NCBI RefSeq assembly: GCF_000430545.1
Contig: NZ_KE387163.1
Span: 830,440 to 894,439 of the forward strand
Direction: 5' to 3'
DNA from: Tenacibaculum ovolyticum DSM 18103
GTDB taxonomy: Bacteria > Bacteroidota > Bacteroidia > Flavobacteriales > Flavobacteriaceae
DNA length: 64,000 bases
Shown here: in pieces, positions 9,474 through 18,225 of the stretch
Position numbering within the stretch: position 1 is the stretch's first letter
How the letters are laid out: every line of letters begins with the position of its first letter
Notes under the pieces: generated by a model
What the model saw: only the letters and a program-made list of their open reading frames with translations
Told to the model about the DNA's origin: nothing
Database searches by the model: none
Position numbers and translations under genes: made by a program

Positions 9474-10664
9474 ATGCCAGCTATTTCTATCAAAGGAAAC
9501 TCAATGCCTCAATCACCAATAAGAAAATTGGTGCCTTTTGCTGAGGCTGCTAAAAAAAATGGAACAAAAGTTTTTCATTTAAATATTGGTCAACCAGATA
9601 TTAACACTCCTCAAGTTGCACTTGATGCTGTTAAAAATAATGCTATTAAGGTATTATCTTATGCTCGTTCTGAAGGTTCTGAAGAGTACAGAACTAAATT
9701 AGCTAACTACTATGCTAAAAACGACATTAAAGTTAATGCAAATAACATTATAGCAACAACTGGTGGTTCTGAAGCTTTACTATTTACTATTGGTAGTATT
9801 ACTGATCCAGGTGACGAAATTATTATTCCTGAACCTTTTTATGCAAACTATAATGGTTTTTCAACTGCTTCAGGTGTAAAAGTAGTTCCTGTAATTTCTA
9901 AAATAGAAGATAATTTTGCTTTACCAGCTATTGAAGACTTTGAAAAATTAATTACTTCTAAAACTAAAGCTATTTTAATTTGTAACCCAGGAAACCCAAC
10001 AGGTTATTTATATAGCGCTGAAGAAATTGAGAAACTAAAACAAATTGTCTTAAAACATGATTTATTTTTAATTGCTGATGAAGTTTATCGTGAATTTACT
10101 TACGATGGAGAAAAGCACAATTCGGTAATGAGTTTAGAAGGTTTAGATCAAAACGCTATTATGATAGATTCTGTTTCTAAACGTTACAGTATGTGTGGTG
10201 CTAGAATTGGTTGTATCGTTTCTAAAAATAAAGAATTTACAAATACTGCTATTAAATTTGCGCAAGCACGTTTAAGTCCGCCTACATATGCTTTATTAGC
10301 AAGTGAAGCTGCTTTAGACACTCCGCAAAGTTATTTTGACGAAGTAATTGAAGAATATGAAGGTCGTAGAAATACATTAATTTCTGAACTACAAAAAATT
10401 GAAGGTGTAAAAGTAGCCAACCCAAAAGGGGCTTTTTATTGTGTTGCTGAATTACCTTTAGCTGATGCTGATGATTTTGCGCAATGGATTTTAGAAAAAT
10501 TCAATCATAATAATGAAACGATTATGGTAGCTCCTGCTAGCGGATTTTACTCAACTAAAGGTGAAGGTAAAAACCAAATTCGTATGGCGTATGTTTTAAA
10601 CAAAACAGATTTAATACGTTCTGTAGAAATTTTAAAAATCGCTTTAGAACAATATAATAAATAA
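9474..10664 (+). CDS. Pyridoxal-phosphate aminotransferase, class I (aspartate aminotransferase-like)
   Basis: 396 residues of the fold-type I aminotransferase family. The cofactor lysine is Lys236 in DSVSKRYSMCGARIG. The NPGNPTG segment, the DEVYREFTYDG aspartate that contacts the pyridine nitrogen, and the C-terminal IRMAYV arginine that binds the substrate carboxylate are all present. Which amino acid it uses (aspartate, alanine or aromatic) cannot be told from sequence. murB follows after 5 bp and is probably co-transcribed. Confidence 0.92.
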   Translation: MPAISIKGNSMPQSPIRKLVPFAEAAKKNGTKVFHLNIGQPDINTPQVALDAVKNNAIKVLSYARSEGSEEYRTKLANYYAKNDIKVNANNIIATTGGSEALLFTIGSITDPGDEIIIPEPFYANYNGFSTASGVKVVPVISKIEDNFALPAIEDFEKLITSKTKAILICNPGNPTGYLYSAEEIEKLKQIVLKHDLFLIADEVYREFTYDGEKHNSVMSLEGLDQNAIMIDSVSKRYSMCGARIGCIVSKNKEFTNTAIKFAQARLSPPTYALLASEAALDTPQSYFDEVIEEYEGRRNTLISELQKIEGVKVANPKGAFYCVAELPLADADDFAQWILEKFNHNNETIMVAPASGFYSTKGEGKNQIRMAYVLNKTDLIRSVEILKIALEQYNK

Positions 10665-10669
10665 TTCTT

Positions 10670-11677
10670 TTGAATATTAAAGAAAATATATCATTAAAAG
10701 AATACAATACGTTTGGCATTAATATTAATGCTAAACGTTTTGTTTCTATTGACTCGCTATACGGTTTACAACAACTTTTAAAAACAGAAAAAGACATTTT
10801 TTTAATTTCTGGTGGTAGTAATATGCTATTAACAAAGAATATTGAAAAACTTGTTGTTCATCTAAATTTAAAAGGAATTTCTATTGATAGAGAAAATGAT
10901 AATGATATATACATTACTGTAAATGCTGGAGAAAACTGGCATGAATTTGTATTATGGTGTGTTTCTGAAAATTATGGAGGTATTGAAAACTTATCTCTTA
11001 TACCTGGAAATGTTGGTACCTGTCCTATTCAAAATATTGGTGCCTATGGAGTTGAAGTAAAAGATACCATTAACCGTGTTGAAGCTATCGATATTAACAC
11101 TGGCAAGTTAGTAACTTTTTCTAATGCCGAATGTAAATTTGGTTACAGAAATTCTATCTTTAAAACTACAGAAAAAGGTAAATACATTATTACTTCTGTA
11201 AGTTTTAAACTAACTAAAGAAGAGCATGATCTTAATTTTTCTTATGGTGCTATTGAATCTGAGCTAGCTTTAAATAACATTACAAAACCAACAATAAAAA
11301 ATATTTCTGACGCTATAATAACAATTCGTCAAAGTAAATTACCCGACCCTAAAAAGATTGGTAATAGCGGGAGTTTTTTTAAAAACCCTGTAATTTCAAA
11401 AACAGATTTTGAAAAAATTCAAAAAGAATTTCCAACAATACCTAGTTATATTGTTTCTGAATCAGAAATTAAAGTACCTGCTGGGTGGTTAATTGAACAA
11501 TGCGGATTTAAAGGCAAGCGTTTTGGTAATTACGGAGTACATGAAAAACAAGCGCTAGTTCTTGTTAATTATGGAGAAGCAACTGGTAAAGAAATTTATG
11601 AATTAGCTAAAAAAATACAAAAAACGATTTTAAACACTTTTAATATTGTTTTAGAAATTGAAGTAAACGTAATTTAA
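10670..11677 (+). CDS. murB: UDP-N-acetylenolpyruvoylglucosamine reductase
   Basis: Reduces UDP-GlcNAc-enolpyruvate to UDP-MurNAc with NADPH, the second step of peptidoglycan precursor synthesis. The 335 residues match the type I (E. coli-like) enzyme, including the extra YGxxxE loop region. FAD binding is shown by FLISGGSNMLL, and the catalytic serine by GNSGSFFKNP (Ser235 of NSGS at 232-235). The start is a TTG at 10670, which gives the usual NTFGI N-terminus (residues 12-16). The 3' end overlaps the convergent SCO1 gene by 4 bp. Confidence 0.96.
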   Translation: MNIKENISLKEYNTFGININAKRFVSIDSLYGLQQLLKTEKDIFLISGGSNMLLTKNIEKLVVHLNLKGISIDRENDNDIYITVNAGENWHEFVLWCVSENYGGIENLSLIPGNVGTCPIQNIGAYGVEVKDTINRVEAIDINTGKLVTFSNAECKFGYRNSIFKTTEKGKYIITSVSFKLTKEEHDLNFSYGAIESELALNNITKPTIKNISDAIITIRQSKLPDPKKIGNSGSFFKNPVISKTDFEKIQKEFPTIPSYIVSESEIKVPAGWLIEQCGFKGKRFGNYGVHEKQALVLVNYGEATGKEIYELAKKIQKTILNTFNIVLEIEVNVI

Positions 11678-12363
11678 TCTTCTTTTTTCAAAATTTCAAT
11701 ATGACGTATCAACCTCTTCGTTTCTAACGCTAGGGTTCCGTTATAAACACCTCTTATTCTTCCTTTTTTATCAACCAATATAAAGTTCTCGGTATGAATA
11801 AAAGCATCTTCGTTTTGTATTTTCTTAAAATCTTCATCTGCAAAATATCCATTTCTGGCTAAGTTATAAATCTGTTTTTTATTTCCAGTTACCAGATTCC
11901 ATTTAGTGGATATAATTTTATTATCTAAAGCATATTTTTTTAAAACTGAAACAGAATCTTTTACTGGCATAACAGTATGCGATAACAATAAAACATTTGA
12001 ATCATTCTTGTATTCTTCTTGAAGTTTACTCATATTTTTTTCTAGAACAGGACAAATACCTGGGCAAGTTGCAAAGAAAAAATCTGTAACATAAATTTTA
12101 TCCTTGTAATACTGCTTTGTTATTGTTTTTCCTTCTTGATTTATCAAATTAAAATCAGGAACTGTATGTATATTATTATATTCAGGTGAACCTTTAGCAA
12201 TCCATTCTGGTGTAAACTCTGCCGAATTAAAAAAAGGTAATGTTATTGCTTTATTTACTTTATTTTCTGTTTTACAAGAAGTAAAAACTAGCATTAAAAC
12301 AAGTAATATAAAGATTACTTCTCTTCGTTCACACTTACCTAACTGTCTATTTAAATTCTTCAT
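11674..12363 (-). CDS. SCO1/SenC-family lipoprotein
   Basis: 229 residues. A hydrophobic segment ending in FTSC (lipobox, cysteine near 30) predicts a lipoprotein on the periplasmic side. The thioredoxin-like SCO domain has the copper-binding CPGICP motif and the conserved histidine in the AFIHTENFILVDKKGRIRG strand. SCO proteins hand copper to cytochrome c oxidase or act as thiol reductases; the sequence does not separate the two. It overlaps the next upstream gene by 17 bp and forms a run of four lipoprotein genes. Confidence 0.88.
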   Translation of the reverse strand: MKNLNRQLGKCERREVIFILLVLMLVFTSCKTENKVNKAITLPFFNSAEFTPEWIAKGSPEYNNIHTVPDFNLINQEGKTITKQYYKDKIYVTDFFFATCPGICPVLEKNMSKLQEEYKNDSNVLLLSHTVMPVKDSVSVLKKYALDNKIISTKWNLVTGNKKQIYNLARNGYFADEDFKKIQNEDAFIHTENFILVDKKGRIRGVYNGTLALETKRLIRHIEILKKED

Positions 12364-12955
12364 TTTTGGTATGTACTGTATAACATTTCTTTAACCCTAT
12401 CAACCCAAATCGTTCACCTTTTTTGGTTACAAAATTTGCTTTTAGCTTTCCGTTTAGCTGCCACATTTTTTGACTTCCTTCTTCCTTACCTTCCTTAAAA
12501 TGAAATTCTTTTAATAAATTTCCGTTTTTATACCATTCAGTAACTTTACCATTATATAATCCTTTCGTATTAAAATGATACTCAAACATTGATTTTCCGT
12601 TATCAAACCAACCTTCATGAACTCCTGATTTTAATCCATTTGTATAAAATCGCTTAAACCACTTACTCCCATCCATATACCATCCTTTAAAAAAACCATT
12701 CTTTTTACCTTGATAATATGTAGCTGTCGATTTTAATTTTCCTTTTGAATAATATTCATCAACGGTTCCTGAATAAGGCTTTTCATTAAAAAATAAAATT
12801 CCATTTTTAAGTTTAAAACCAGTATTATTTCGGTTCTTTTTTATAAACGGAATTGTTACCTCATTTATTAATGGAATTTCATCTTGCTTTTCGTTTTTAA
12901 GATTACAAGAAACTAAAACGAATATGATAATTGTATAAAATATAAAATTTTTCAA
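12347..12955 (-). CDS. YwqK/MORN-repeat lipoprotein
   Basis: 202 residues. The signal peptide ends at LVSC (cysteine about 17), a lipobox. From residue 70 a 22-24 residue motif of the form YxxGKLKxxxxYxxGKxxGxxxxWxxxG recurs about five times (GKLKSTATYYQGKKNGFFKGWY, and so on). This is the MORN/YwqK pattern. Proteins of this type are common in Bacteroidota and have no settled function; the 'antitoxin' label often attached to YwqK is not supported here. It sits in a lipoprotein cluster with SCO1, YHYH and sulfatase genes. Confidence 0.8.
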   Translation of the reverse strand: MKNFIFYTIIIFVLVSCNLKNEKQDEIPLINEVTIPFIKKNRNNTGFKLKNGILFFNEKPYSGTVDEYYSKGKLKSTATYYQGKKNGFFKGWYMDGSKWFKRFYTNGLKSGVHEGWFDNGKSMFEYHFNTKGLYNGKVTEWYKNGNLLKEFHFKEGKEEGSQKMWQLNGKLKANFVTKKGERFGLIGLKKCYTVHTKNEEFK

Positions 12956-12959
12956 AAAA

Positions 12960-13733
12960 TTATCTTGTTACATTTCCTGCCGTTCCATAAAAACCGCTTC
13001 CATTTAAATAAGGATCTTCGTTTGTAATGTGGTAATGATAAATTCCATTAGGAAAATCTGCCGTTGCTGATATATGTCCATGATAATCATCTAAATCATC
13101 ATTTGTAATTGTTTTACCGTCTTCTAAAGAACCATATACAGGAAATCCGTCTGAAAGTAAGCCTAAAAAAGCATCTTCACCAAAAGTGTCTGTTAAAAAT
13201 TTTGGTTTAATATGATAATGATATTGTGTATTTGCTGGATGCCCTAAATATTGATCAAAAGAATTTATCTCTCCTGTTAAAGGAGCACCTCCTGCCGCAT
13301 ATTGATTAAAAAACACTACTCCATTTCTTGATATTCCTATTGGTCCCATTGGTGTTGCTGCTTTATTTGCAGCTTCTTTAGGGTTTAAAGGCATTGTAAA
13401 CGTAATATTTTGTTCTCCTATTGATCCTGGATTTTGATTCCAACTACCATTTGTTCCGTTGTAAGCTTCATACAATGCATTCCCTACTCCCCAATATGGG
13501 CTTTTATGATTTGGTAAATCTGTTGTTGTAAACGTTACTGCAGTACCCGAAACAGAATATGAAACAGCCGCTATACCGTCAAATTTTGATAAAATTGATG
13601 TAATATCATAATTAGTTACTCCAGAAGTATTATCACCTAAATCTTCCACTGTATCGCTAGAACTACAAGCATTTAGTAAACTTACTATCATTATTAACAA
13701 TACGACTACTTTAATTGATTGGATTTTTCTCAT
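12960..13733 (-). CDS. YHYH-domain lipoprotein
   Basis: 257 residues. The lipobox LNAC lies near residue 23, followed by a serine- and aspartate-rich tail. The YHYH domain shows its signature histidine runs: QYHYHIKPKF, DDYHGHISATADF and GIYHYHITNE. The histidine clusters look suited to metal binding, but the biochemical role of the family is unknown. It ends 4 bp before the YwqK-like gene and begins 29 bp after the sulfatase gene, so the four genes are very likely one transcript. Confidence 0.88.
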   Translation of the reverse strand: MRKIQSIKVVVLLIMIVSLLNACSSSDTVEDLGDNTSGVTNYDITSILSKFDGIAAVSYSVSGTAVTFTTTDLPNHKSPYWGVGNALYEAYNGTNGSWNQNPGSIGEQNITFTMPLNPKEAANKAATPMGPIGISRNGVVFFNQYAAGGAPLTGEINSFDQYLGHPANTQYHYHIKPKFLTDTFGEDAFLGLLSDGFPVYGSLEDGKTITNDDLDDYHGHISATADFPNGIYHYHITNEDPYLNGSGFYGTAGNVTR

Positions 13734-13762
13734 ATATATCGTTTTAAAAATTACTTATTATT

Positions 13763-15079
13763 TTACTCTCGCAAGCTATTCACTTTTGTTATTAATTCTT
13801 CTTTTATAGTAGCATCACTACTACTTAATGGTAATTGATTTTGATTTAATAAGTTTGGATTTTCTAAAGAGTTTAAACTTAAATTATACAAGGCTTCTGT
13901 ACCATCTGAAAACTTAATATACTTATGGGTTGCATTTCTAATTGTGTAATTTACAGTTCCATTATCTTCACCTATTTCGGTATAAGCATATTCTCTAAAA
14001 TTAGAATTAGCTGCCGTAAATAACTCTTTAAAACTCTTACTATCATTTACCTCTACAGTACCAGTACCTGCAATATCAGAAATTGTTGCAAACAAATCGG
14101 TTGTATTTAATAACGCATCTTCCGATTCGTTAAATCTGTTTATATTTTTACCAGATATAATCATTGGTACGTTTACACCTCCTTGATATACACTTCCTTT
14201 TGCTCGCTGACTAGCATATTCTTGAACCACTTGGTTAGGTGTACCGTTGTCTCCAATAAAAATAATTACTGTATTATCTTTTTCTTCTTGAGTCATTGAA
14301 CTCAACAATCTTCCCATTTCTGTATCTAAAGCTTCTAACATAGCCATGTAATAAGGTTGTGGGTTTGCATCAATACTTGCTTGATCAGACGCTAATGATT
14401 GGGTATGTAAATTTGTAGGAGGTAAATGAAAAGGAGTATGCGGCGCATTATATGCCAGCCATAAGAACCATGGTTTTTCTTGTTTATCTATCCAATTTAT
14501 AGCTAAATCTGTAAATTTTGTAGTTGTATACTCACTAGAATTAGATGTCTGTCCGTTCTCTGTAAAATTCCAATTTGTATACGATTGTACACCTCCTGTT
14601 AACAAACCTGCATAATAGCCAACTCCCACTTGTGTTGGATGTAAAACATCATTTGATAAATGCCATTTACCAATAACAGCATGATTATAATCCGAATTAC
14701 TATTATCTAAATGTTTTTGAAGAGATGTCTCAGATGTTGACAATACATCATTTACTTTCATCACATTTGTTCTAAAGCCATATTTACCTGTTAAAATACT
14801 TGCTCTTGTTGGAGTACATGTTGGATATGACCATAAATTATTAAATCGAACTCCATTACTAATCATGTTTTGAAGATTTGGCATTGTTGGTTTTACACTT
14901 CCCACATTAAACCCTGGAGTTGCATCTAACCCCATATCATCAGCTATTATTAATAAAATATTAGGTTTACTATTTACTGGAATTAAATCACCAGTATCTG
15001 TTTTTGTAGCCGAATCTGTACTACATGAAATGAATAAAATTGTAAAAGTTAAAATAAAACAAAAGATTGTTGATTTCAT
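13763..15079 (-). CDS. Sulfatase (arylsulfatase-like), lipoprotein
   Basis: 438 residues from the ATG at 15079; an in-frame TTG 27 bp upstream would put nine charged residues before the signal peptide. The lipobox is FISC (Cys19). The formylglycine site is C88-T-P-T-R92 in YPTCTPTRASILTGKYG, the canonical cysteine-type sulfatase motif, and the metal-binding DD is at 47-48. GKWHLS and IIFIGDNGTPNQ, which supply the other metal ligands, are also present. The likely substrate is a sulfated polysaccharide or ester; the exact substrate is not readable. No formylglycine-generating enzyme lies in the window. Confidence 0.9.
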   Translation of the reverse strand: MKSTIFCFILTFTILFISCSTDSATKTDTGDLIPVNSKPNILLIIADDMGLDATPGFNVGSVKPTMPNLQNMISNGVRFNNLWSYPTCTPTRASILTGKYGFRTNVMKVNDVLSTSETSLQKHLDNSNSDYNHAVIGKWHLSNDVLHPTQVGVGYYAGLLTGGVQSYTNWNFTENGQTSNSSEYTTTKFTDLAINWIDKQEKPWFLWLAYNAPHTPFHLPPTNLHTQSLASDQASIDANPQPYYMAMLEALDTEMGRLLSSMTQEEKDNTVIIFIGDNGTPNQVVQEYASQRAKGSVYQGGVNVPMIISGKNINRFNESEDALLNTTDLFATISDIAGTGTVEVNDSKSFKELFTAANSNFREYAYTEIGEDNGTVNYTIRNATHKYIKFSDGTEALYNLSLNSLENPNLLNQNQLPLSSSDATIKEELITKVNSLRE

Positions 15080-15456
15080 AAGTTTGCTTTTTACTAAGAC
15101 CTTCAAAAGGCTAAAAGGTTTAATTTAAGCTAAATATTTGTCAAAAAAAAACAGAAAAAAATTAGTTAAGCCTGTTTTTATATATTTATTATTTCACCTT
15201 GAAATAACAATACTTCAAAAATCTAGTCTAATGAAAATTTCAGGAGTTCATTTCTTATTTTTTTAAAAATAAAAAATTAAGAAAGAAATCGAACAATATT
15301 TTCTAATCTTACGTATTCATAAAGATCTCATAAGTTTTAAAACTCATGAGATCTATATAAGTAAAAACGAAAAGAACAATTATCTAACCTCTAGATATAT
15401 GTAATTTTCTTCATTTTTATCTAGGTTATTTACATTTTGAAAAACTAAAATATATT
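15080..15456. other. Intergenic region before the sulfatase cluster
   Basis: 377 bp without a gene. The only structure is the inverted repeat at 15323-15354, a likely terminator of the ATP-grasp gene. The rest is AT-rich sequence with no recognisable box. Confidence 0.5.
15323..15354 (-). terminator. 32-bp palindrome, probable terminator of ATP-grasp gene
   Basis: AGATCTCATAAGTTTT / AAAACTCATGAGATCT is a palindrome with one mismatched pair. On the minus strand it is followed by TTTATG, a poor T run, so termination efficiency is uncertain. Confidence 0.5.
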
Positions 15457-16557
15457 TTAATTGATTAATTCTGGAATACGTATGTTTTTACATTCAGTTA
15501 TGCTTTTAATAATAGTTTCACTCTTTAAATTAAAAAGATGATTTGTTTCCATAAGCGGAGGAACAGGCATGTTGTAATTATTTAAATTTTCTAAAACAAT
15601 AGTGTTTATCAAACACTCAAATAAATAATCTTCTGAATAGTCAGGGAAATGAATAAAGCATTGTTTTATCAATGCCGAAGCAGGATAATTTAACCCAGGC
15701 ATACCATTAACATCAAAAAACTTAAGAACTCCATTTTTATCTAATCTTGCATCAACTCTAGTAGTAGCTCCTATTTCTAAAGTATCTATGATTATTGGCA
15801 CGTATTTTTCCAATTGAGAAAGGATATTGGGATTACTAACCATTTCTTGCGTCATATAAGAAGGTGGTAATTTATAATGATCTTCGCTAAAAATATCAGT
15901 TACACAATCCATCCCTTCAACAACATTGTAACTAGGCAATAGCATTATTTCATTACCTAATCGTAAAAAACCACAAGTAACATCATTATTAGGTAAAAAT
16001 TCTTCTATTATAATGTTTTCTTCTGGGTAATTATGATGAATTTTCTTAATTGCAATATTCGCTTCTTCCGCAGTGTGCACTTTCGTAATCCCCTGAGATC
16101 TAGATTCTTTAACTGGTTTTATAACTAATGGAAAAGAAAGAATACTATTATTAATCAATTCGTTAGCTTTTTCTATATTATTTTGGTCAATAATAAAGTA
16201 GTTAGGAATCGGAATATTTGACTCTTTTAATACTTTTTGACAGGTATCTTTTTCTAAAAGTTTTAGCAACGTATTTAAATTGGAACCGAGAAAAGGTACA
16301 TCATACTTCTCTAGTTGTTCATTTATTGCATATTGTTTATCATTTGTTCCATTAACCCAATAAGCATTAGCCCAAACTAAAGTATCTTTAGTTATTTTTT
16401 TTAAAACTTCTTCTAATTCATGAATTTTTTCTACTTCTATTGTTTTTACTTGACATCCTATTTTTTGAAGTGTATTAAGAACAATTTGTAAACTTTTAGG
16501 AGATGTCATCCATCCATTTATCCAATGTTCTTTACTGTTTATTATTAAAATTTTCAT
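15457..16557 (-). CDS. Orphan ATP-grasp ligase (D-alanine-D-alanine ligase-like)
   Basis: 366 residues, no signal peptide. The N-terminal 90 residues look like a preATP-grasp Rossmann-like domain (MKILIINSKEHW...). The ATP-grasp domain spans about 100-310: LVIKPVKESRSQGITKV for the phosphate-binding lysines, NIIIEEFLP for adenine contact, and ARLDKNGVLKFFDVNGMPGL with the acidic and Asn residues that hold magnesium. The family forms amide or ester bonds using acyl phosphate. True Ddl has a more conserved C-terminus, and there is no peptidoglycan gene beside it, so a dedicated peptide ligase or modifying enzyme is possible. No precursor peptide was found nearby. Confidence 0.82.
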   Translation of the reverse strand: MKILIINSKEHWINGWMTSPKSLQIVLNTLQKIGCQVKTIEVEKIHELEEVLKKITKDTLVWANAYWVNGTNDKQYAINEQLEKYDVPFLGSNLNTLLKLLEKDTCQKVLKESNIPIPNYFIIDQNNIEKANELINNSILSFPLVIKPVKESRSQGITKVHTAEEANIAIKKIHHNYPEENIIIEEFLPNNDVTCGFLRLGNEIMLLPSYNVVEGMDCVTDIFSEDHYKLPPSYMTQEMVSNPNILSQLEKYVPIIIDTLEIGATTRVDARLDKNGVLKFFDVNGMPGLNYPASALIKQCFIHFPDYSEDYLFECLINTIVLENLNNYNMPVPPLMETNHLFNLKSETIIKSITECKNIRIPELIN

Positions 16558-17234
16558 TATTTTTTACAACCTGTTTGTTTAGGATATGATAATTAATGAC
16601 ATGTCATTTAGTTATCGTATCCTCCTTTTTTAATTAAATATATTAATCTTTGTATTTTCTAGATGCGAGTAATCTTTTGCACCGTATTTTTTAAAATAAT
16701 TGTATTACTTTTCTTTGATTTTTTTGTAGTTGAAGGGTTAGACTTTACTCACTAAAACAGCGAGTATTTTATGTTTACTTCTAAAGAGAAGTAGAGTCAT
16801 TTTTTAGTTTCTAAAATTATTAACTTTTTCGTTTTCAGCTAACGTATACATTTGGTTTTAAGTTGGTTGTTAAATTAGATAAAAAAAACATTATAGAGAA
16901 ATATAACCAATATAAAAACAATCATTTTTTTTAAAGGCAACTTAATTACACCATAGAGGTATTTGATTAAAACATAACGATATTCAACCAAAAAGAAGTA
17001 CTTATTTATAAGCTTTCATTGAATTCTTTCAATTCACTATTTTTAAGAAAACCCCATGAAACTAAACTCAAAATAATTCAACTATTCACTCAAACTAGTA
17101 TAGAACTTAAAAAACTGGTAATAATAAATGCTGATAATATCAATTCTTCCTATCTTTAGAAACTACTAAGAAATATGACATATCGAGAGCATTACTACCA
17201 GCTCATTCTAAAAATAGAAATATTTTTTTACTGT
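16558..17234. other. 677-bp intergenic region with inverted repeats
   Basis: No gene longer than 30 codons. It holds the long inverted repeat 16581-16623, the hairpins ACTCACT-AAAAC-AGCGAGT (16747-16765) and ACTTCT-AAAG-AGAAGT (about 16777-16792), and a small TGAATT-CTTTC-AATTCA (17020-17036). No -7 box of the TAnnTTTG type is obvious on the minus strand. Confidence 0.5.
16581..16623. repeat. 43-bp imperfect inverted repeat upstream of ATP-grasp gene
   Basis: AGGATATGATAA ... TTATCGTATCCT enclose a perfect ATGACATGTCAT core. It starts 24 bp before the ATP-grasp ATG (minus strand). It could be a terminator for plus-strand transcription (CCTTTTTT follows), an operator or an RNA leader hairpin. 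Confidence 0.7.
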
Positions 17235-18056
17235 TTATATTTTCACTTCTTTTTTCTTTGATATCTTAGTGTCATAAACTTTTTCAGGAACACTTGTCCA
17301 GTTATGATTCGTATCAAGAGACCCTTCAGGCGGAAGGTGATCAATTACATTAAATTGACTGTTACTTCCTAATATTTCTGTAATTATGATATACTCTGGC
17401 ACCCACTTATCATTCCCTACTTTTATGATTAAAATATGTGTTATATTTTTTGATAGTAATCCAAAATACGTATCGAATGAAGGTATTGTATTTGTTTCAC
17501 CTCCTTCATATTGATCCCCTGGTAAATCAGCCCTAGATGTCTTAGATGCATGCCCTGTATCATCAAAAAGTTTGTAGTAAACATTATCATCAGTACCACC
17601 ACCATCAGCAGTTGTTACTTCCATTTTAAAAGATTCTGTATTTTGGTCTGTATCACTCAATGTTTCGAGCTCAAAATCTATTCTAAACGGATTATCTTCA
17701 GTTCCAATACCTGAATCCGTTCCAAAAAATTTATTTACTTTATTGAAACGACACCTTCCTCCATTTTGATTTGTTACCCATATTGTGTCAAGTTCCCAAG
17801 TTTTATCATAGAATTTTATTTTCACCCCAATAAAATCATCAGTATCTATACTTTTGCCATCTTTTTTCACTTCTATATTAGCGCAGATGTCTAATTGTCC
17901 ATTCTCATAAGCATCCTTTCGATTAGAGTAATCTCCAGGCTTAAAATAATCGCTGGTATATTCATTTCCAGCATTATTGTAAATTAAAGCCATTTCAACA
18001 GTTTTATCTGTAGAAGCATCGTGAGATCTCCCTGTCGCAATCAGAAATTCATACAT
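17235..18056 (-). CDS. Hypothetical protein with two PLAT-like beta domains
   Basis: 273 residues, no signal peptide or membrane helix. I read two tandem beta-sandwich units. The N-terminal one contains TGRSHDASTDKTVEMALIYN ... FIGVKIKFYDKTWELDTIWV. The C-terminal one contains TTADGGGTDDNVYYKLFDD ... YEGGETNTI ... ILIIKVGNDKWVPEYIIITE. The order TxD-x-G-T-D-x-N-V-Y, then an E-x-G-x-x-(D/N)-T segment, then a hydrophobic strand with D-K-W, recalls PLAT/LH2 domains, which bind lipids or membrane proteins. This is an inference from pattern only. The leader carries a hairpin shared with the next upstream gene. Confidence 0.75.
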   Translation of the reverse strand: MYEFLIATGRSHDASTDKTVEMALIYNNAGNEYTSDYFKPGDYSNRKDAYENGQLDICANIEVKKDGKSIDTDDFIGVKIKFYDKTWELDTIWVTNQNGGRCRFNKVNKFFGTDSGIGTEDNPFRIDFELETLSDTDQNTESFKMEVTTADGGGTDDNVYYKLFDDTGHASKTSRADLPGDQYEGGETNTIPSFDTYFGLLSKNITHILIIKVGNDKWVPEYIIITEILGSNSQFNVIDHLPPEGSLDTNHNWTSVPEKVYDTKISKKKEVKI

Positions 18057-18133
18057 AATTTAAGTTTTTTTAATTTACCTACTCATAAGGCTTTTCGGTT
18101 TTCGCCTTCTGTATTCCCCCTCAGAAAGGGTCC

Positions 18134-18166
18134 TTTATTAAAGCGGTTTTTACTCCACTTCTTTTT
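18134..18166 (-). ncRNA. Leader hairpin element, copy A
   Basis: On the minus strand AAGUGG / CCGCUU (six pairs, one G-U) encloses an eight-base loop and is followed by UUUAAUAAA, about 80 nt upstream of the PLAT-like gene. Copy B lies at 19245-19277. The two differ at a stem base in a way that keeps pairing only in minus-strand RNA. Confidence 0.45.
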
Positions 18167-18169
18167 AAA

Positions 18170-18225
18170 TTGACACAATACACTCCTAATTAATTGTAAC
18201 ATAAATTAAATGCGTATTGTATCAA
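18170..18225 (-). repeat. Inverted repeat, stem 14, loop 28
   Basis: TTGACACAATACAC and GCGTATTGTATCAA pair at 12 of 14 positions, and the other two become G-U pairs in minus-strand RNA. It lies between the two hypothetical genes and may terminate the upstream one. Confidence 0.55.

Noticed and set aside
12347..12955. YwqK-like protein as an antitoxin
   Set aside because: The gene encodes a lipoprotein with MORN-type repeats and no toxin gene lies beside it; the antitoxin label is a carry-over from other annotations.
16663..16755. 30-codon plus-strand frame (MRVIFCTVFF...) and a 20-codon minus-strand frame ending near 16740, as possible precursor peptides for the ATP-grasp enzyme
   Set aside because: No ribosome-binding site or core-peptide pattern; they match chance expectation in this sequence and do not resemble known graspetide or lanthipeptide leaders.
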